NCBI GenBank assembly: GCA_900556545.1 | Contig: USPE01000081.1 | Span: 1 to 7,949, forward strand | Length of the DNA stretch: 7,949 bases | Direction of reading: 5' to 3' | DNA from: an uncultured Peptococcaceae bacterium | GTDB taxonomy: Bacteria; Bacillota; Peptococcia; Peptococcales; Peptococcaceae | Shown: in pieces, positions 6,345 through 7,949 of the stretch | Layout of the letters: every line of letters starts with the position of its first letter | Position numbering within the stretch: position 1 is the stretch's first letter | Notes under the pieces: model-generated | Seen by the model: only the letters and a program-made list of their open reading frames with translations | Told to the model about the DNA's origin: nothing | The model's database searches: none | Made by a program: the position numbers and the translations under genes

Positions 6345-6420
6345 CATATAATGTTTCAGGCTTGTTTGTAAGGGGCGGCAATGATCAACTGCAAAGCTGC
6401 TGCCAATGATTACTAGGAGG
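6345..6420 (+). promoter_or_regulatory. Candidate promoter and leader of the deacetylase-carboxypeptidase unit
   Basis: Between the lysS terminator and 6429 no coding frame is evident. CATATAAT (6345-6352) contains a perfect vegetative TATAAT. It is also one base from the CATACAAT form of the sporulation sigma-E -10. Neither factor has a convincing -35 at the proper spacing (the 17-nt position reads GTAATA), so the controlling sigma is unresolved. The leader has a possible stem, GGCGGCA (6374-6380) with TGCTGCC (6398-6404), one G-U pair, and a direct repeat of CAATGAT. A strong AGGAGG (6415-6420) sets the start at 6429. Confidence 0.4.
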
Positions 6421-6428
6421 GAGAATGT

Positions 6429-7139
6429 ATGCGGGTTTATTTTTTTTCAAAACGGCTGATCCAGACGGTTTTGATTGGTATCTGCTGTCTGATTGCCTTT
6501 GGCGTGGTCTGGTCATTTCTGCATGGCGGAGAAGCAACTGTTATGGCTGATCCGGTTTACCAGGGACAGACTACAGAGCAAAAGGTTGCGCTGGCCATCA
6601 ATGTAGATTGGGGAGAGGATATTATACCGGAGATGCTGCAGGTGTTAAAAGCCAACGATGTGAAGGCTACATTTTTTGTAACAGGACGATTTGCGGAAAA
6701 GTTTCCTGAGGTAGTGCAGCAGATTTCAGAAGCAGGCCATGAAATTGGCAATCATGGGTATAAGCATCCCCATCCCGATCAGCTCAGTGTAGCGCAAAAC
6801 CAAAAGGATATCACAGACAGTGAAGTGATTTTGGAAAAACTGACAGGGACCAAGCCCAAGCTATATGCGCCGCCTTATGGCGAACACGGACAGACCTGTC
6901 TGCAGGCAGCGGAGCAATGCGGTTATACCACCATACTTTGGACAGCGGATACGGTAGACTGGGAAGAACCGGCTCCTTCCCACGATACACTGGTGCAGCG
7001 GGTGACCGGCGATAAACTGACCAATGGAGCCATTTTGCTCATGCATCCCAAAGCTCATACTGCAGAAGCGCTGCCGGATATCATCGGCACCATTAAGGCC
7101 AAAGGCTATCAATGCGTGAAAGTGTCAGAGGTGCTATGA
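6429..7139 (+). CDS. Membrane-anchored polysaccharide deacetylase-family protein, YlxY-like
   Basis: The 236-aa protein has a basic N-terminus and one hydrophobic helix (about 11-31), acting as a membrane anchor or uncleaved signal, then a NodB-homology domain (about 51-236) outside the membrane. Members remove N-acetyl groups from peptidoglycan or related glycans. Motif 2 is complete: His109 and His113 in NHGYKH, both metal ligands in the family. Motif 3 is APPYG (147-151), lacking the usual Arg. DTVDW (174-178) and LMHP with His206 provide motifs 4 and 5. Motif 1, normally TFDD, reads INVDWGED: aligned on the WG of PdaB-type proteins, Asn58 falls at the catalytic Asp, with Asp60 two residues on. 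INVxWG, the APP motif and the tail match remembered Bacillus YlxY, annotated as a sporulation-associated deacetylase. ATG 6429 follows AGGAGG by 8 nt; the ATG at 6425 is out of frame. The stop overlaps the next start. Confidence 0.88.
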   Translation: MRVYFFSKRLIQTVLIGICCLIAFGVVWSFLHGGEATVMADPVYQGQTTEQKVALAINVDWGEDIIPEMLQVLKANDVKATFFVTGRFAEKFPEVVQQISEAGHEIGNHGYKHPHPDQLSVAQNQKDITDSEVILEKLTGTKPKLYAPPYGEHGQTCLQAAEQCGYTTILWTADTVDWEEPAPSHDTLVQRVTGDKLTNGAILLMHPKAHTAEALPDIIGTIKAKGYQCVKVSEVL

Positions 7140-7949
7140 AAAAGAAGCTGCGAACCCTGATTTGCCTGATATTGATCTGGCTGCTGGCGGTTCCTGCATG
7201 GGGGGAAGTGGTTCCGGCAGTGACGGCAGAGGCAGCAGTGGTGATGGATATGGATACCGGTCAGGTTTTATACGGAAAACGGGAGCATGAGCGCCGGCCG
7301 CCGGCCAGTTTGACTAAGGTGATGACCGGTTATCTGGCGGTAAAACAAAAAGAATTGCAGCAAGTTGTAACGGTGACAGAAACAGCTGCCGAAACGGGAG
7401 AGTCATCATTAAATTTAAAAGCAGGCGATCAGCTGACTTTTGCCAATTTATTGCATGGTGCATTGATGAAATCGGCTAATGATGCCTGTGTGGCGTTGGC
7501 TGAACATATGGCAGGCAGCGAGGAAGCTTTTGTGCAAAATATGAATTTGCAGGCATGTTTGTTGGGTTGTGCCAATACCAACTTTAAAAATTCCAATGGA
7601 TTGCCTGCCGAGGATCATTATTCCTCTGCCTACGACTTGGCTGTGATGACCCGCGCTGCCATGCAGAATGAAATCTTTGCAGAAATTGTACAAAAGCAGC
7701 AGCATATGGTGCGTTGGACAGATGGCCGTCAATTGCTGGTGCGCAACACCAATCGGCTGGTACGGGAATATCCCGGTGCCATTGGAGTAAAAACAGGCAC
7801 TACCAATGAAGCGGGACAATGTTTGATTGCCGTTGCCGAAAAAGAAGGGAAACGGATCATTGTTGTAGTATTGAAAAGTAAGAATCGCTTTTTGGATGCC
7901 GTGAATTTATTGGATTATGGCTTGTCTTCTCAGCGCAAGTCGGGTATAC
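7136..7949 (+). CDS. dacF: D-alanyl-D-alanine carboxypeptidase (DacF/PBP5-like), truncated by window end
   Basis: The frame stays open to the window end, giving 271 residues of a protein expected to be about 370-400 aa. It is a penicillin-binding protein of peptidase family S11 that trims the terminal D-Ala from peptidoglycan stem peptides, limiting cross-linking. A signal peptide (KKK, hydrophobic 7-21, likely cleavage after AWG at 23) precedes the domain. All three active-site motifs are present: Ser58-x-x-Lys61 in PASLTKVMT, Ser113-Ala-Asn115 in KSANDAC, and Lys219-Thr-Gly in GVKTGTTNEAG. The missing C-terminal part should hold the beta-rich domain and membrane anchor. Its ATG overlaps the deacetylase stop (ATGA), and a modest AGAGG (7127-7131) lies 4 nt upstream, so translational coupling is likely. 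The dacF symbol rests on family likeness and on pairing with a YlxY-type gene; dacA or dacB naming cannot be excluded. Confidence 0.93.
   Translation, partial: MKKKLRTLICLILIWLLAVPAWGEVVPAVTAEAAVVMDMDTGQVLYGKREHERRPPASLTKVMTGYLAVKQKELQQVVTVTETAAETGESSLNLKAGDQLTFANLLHGALMKSANDACVALAEHMAGSEEAFVQNMNLQACLLGCANTNFKNSNGLPAEDHYSSAYDLAVMTRAAMQNEIFAEIVQKQQHMVRWTDGRQLLVRNTNRLVREYPGAIGVKTGTTNEAGQCLIAVAEKEGKRIIVVVLKSKNRFLDAVNLLDYGLSSQRKSGI

Overview
The window reads as chromosomal housekeeping DNA from a low-to-moderate GC Firmicute. The gene content points this way: strong AAGGAGG-type ribosome binding sites, frequent GTG starts, consensus sigma-A-like promoters, a greA-lysS pair, and a YlxY-like deacetylase next to a DacF-like carboxypeptidase. 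A Clostridia or Negativicutes member would fit, but the sequence alone does not settle the class. No mobile element, CRISPR array, rRNA or tRNA was seen.

Layout. At the left edge (1-31, minus) only the first ten codons of an unidentified gene are visible. It diverges from dinB (130-1335, plus), a Y-family translesion polymerase. The space between them holds a 34-bp imperfect palindrome whose ends are the -10 boxes of two fully overlapping divergent promoters. Downstream of dinB is an ECF sigma factor (1370-1975). Its gene overlaps by 23 nt a membrane-anchored protein (1953-2879) that is most likely its anti-sigma factor. A GGAACTT/CGTC element straddling the dinB stop codon looks like an autoregulated ECF promoter for this pair. 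A bidirectional hairpin terminator (about 2895-2949) ends this cluster and also the convergent gap gene (2996-3997, minus). That gene encodes a phosphorylating glyceraldehyde-3-phosphate dehydrogenase with GapB-like cofactor residues.

The 187-nt gap/greA intergenic region carries a perfect TTGACA-N17-TATAAT promoter driving greA (4185-4664, transcript cleavage factor) and lysS (4694-6187, class II lysyl-tRNA synthetase). The pair ends at a strong 20-bp intrinsic terminator (6247-6294). A separate unit follows: a membrane-anchored NodB-fold protein of the YlxY type (6429-7139), whose stop overlaps the start (ATGA) of a DacF-like D-Ala-D-Ala carboxypeptidase (7136 to the window end, truncated). 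Both act outside the membrane on peptidoglycan or spore or cell-wall glycans.

Nothing here is clearly a new molecular system. The points most worth following up are the candidate ECF autoregulatory promoter with its unusual Gln-rich, coiled-coil anti-sigma ectodomain, the symmetric overlapping divergent promoter at dinB, the GAPDH cofactor residues, and the altered catalytic motif of the deacetylase.
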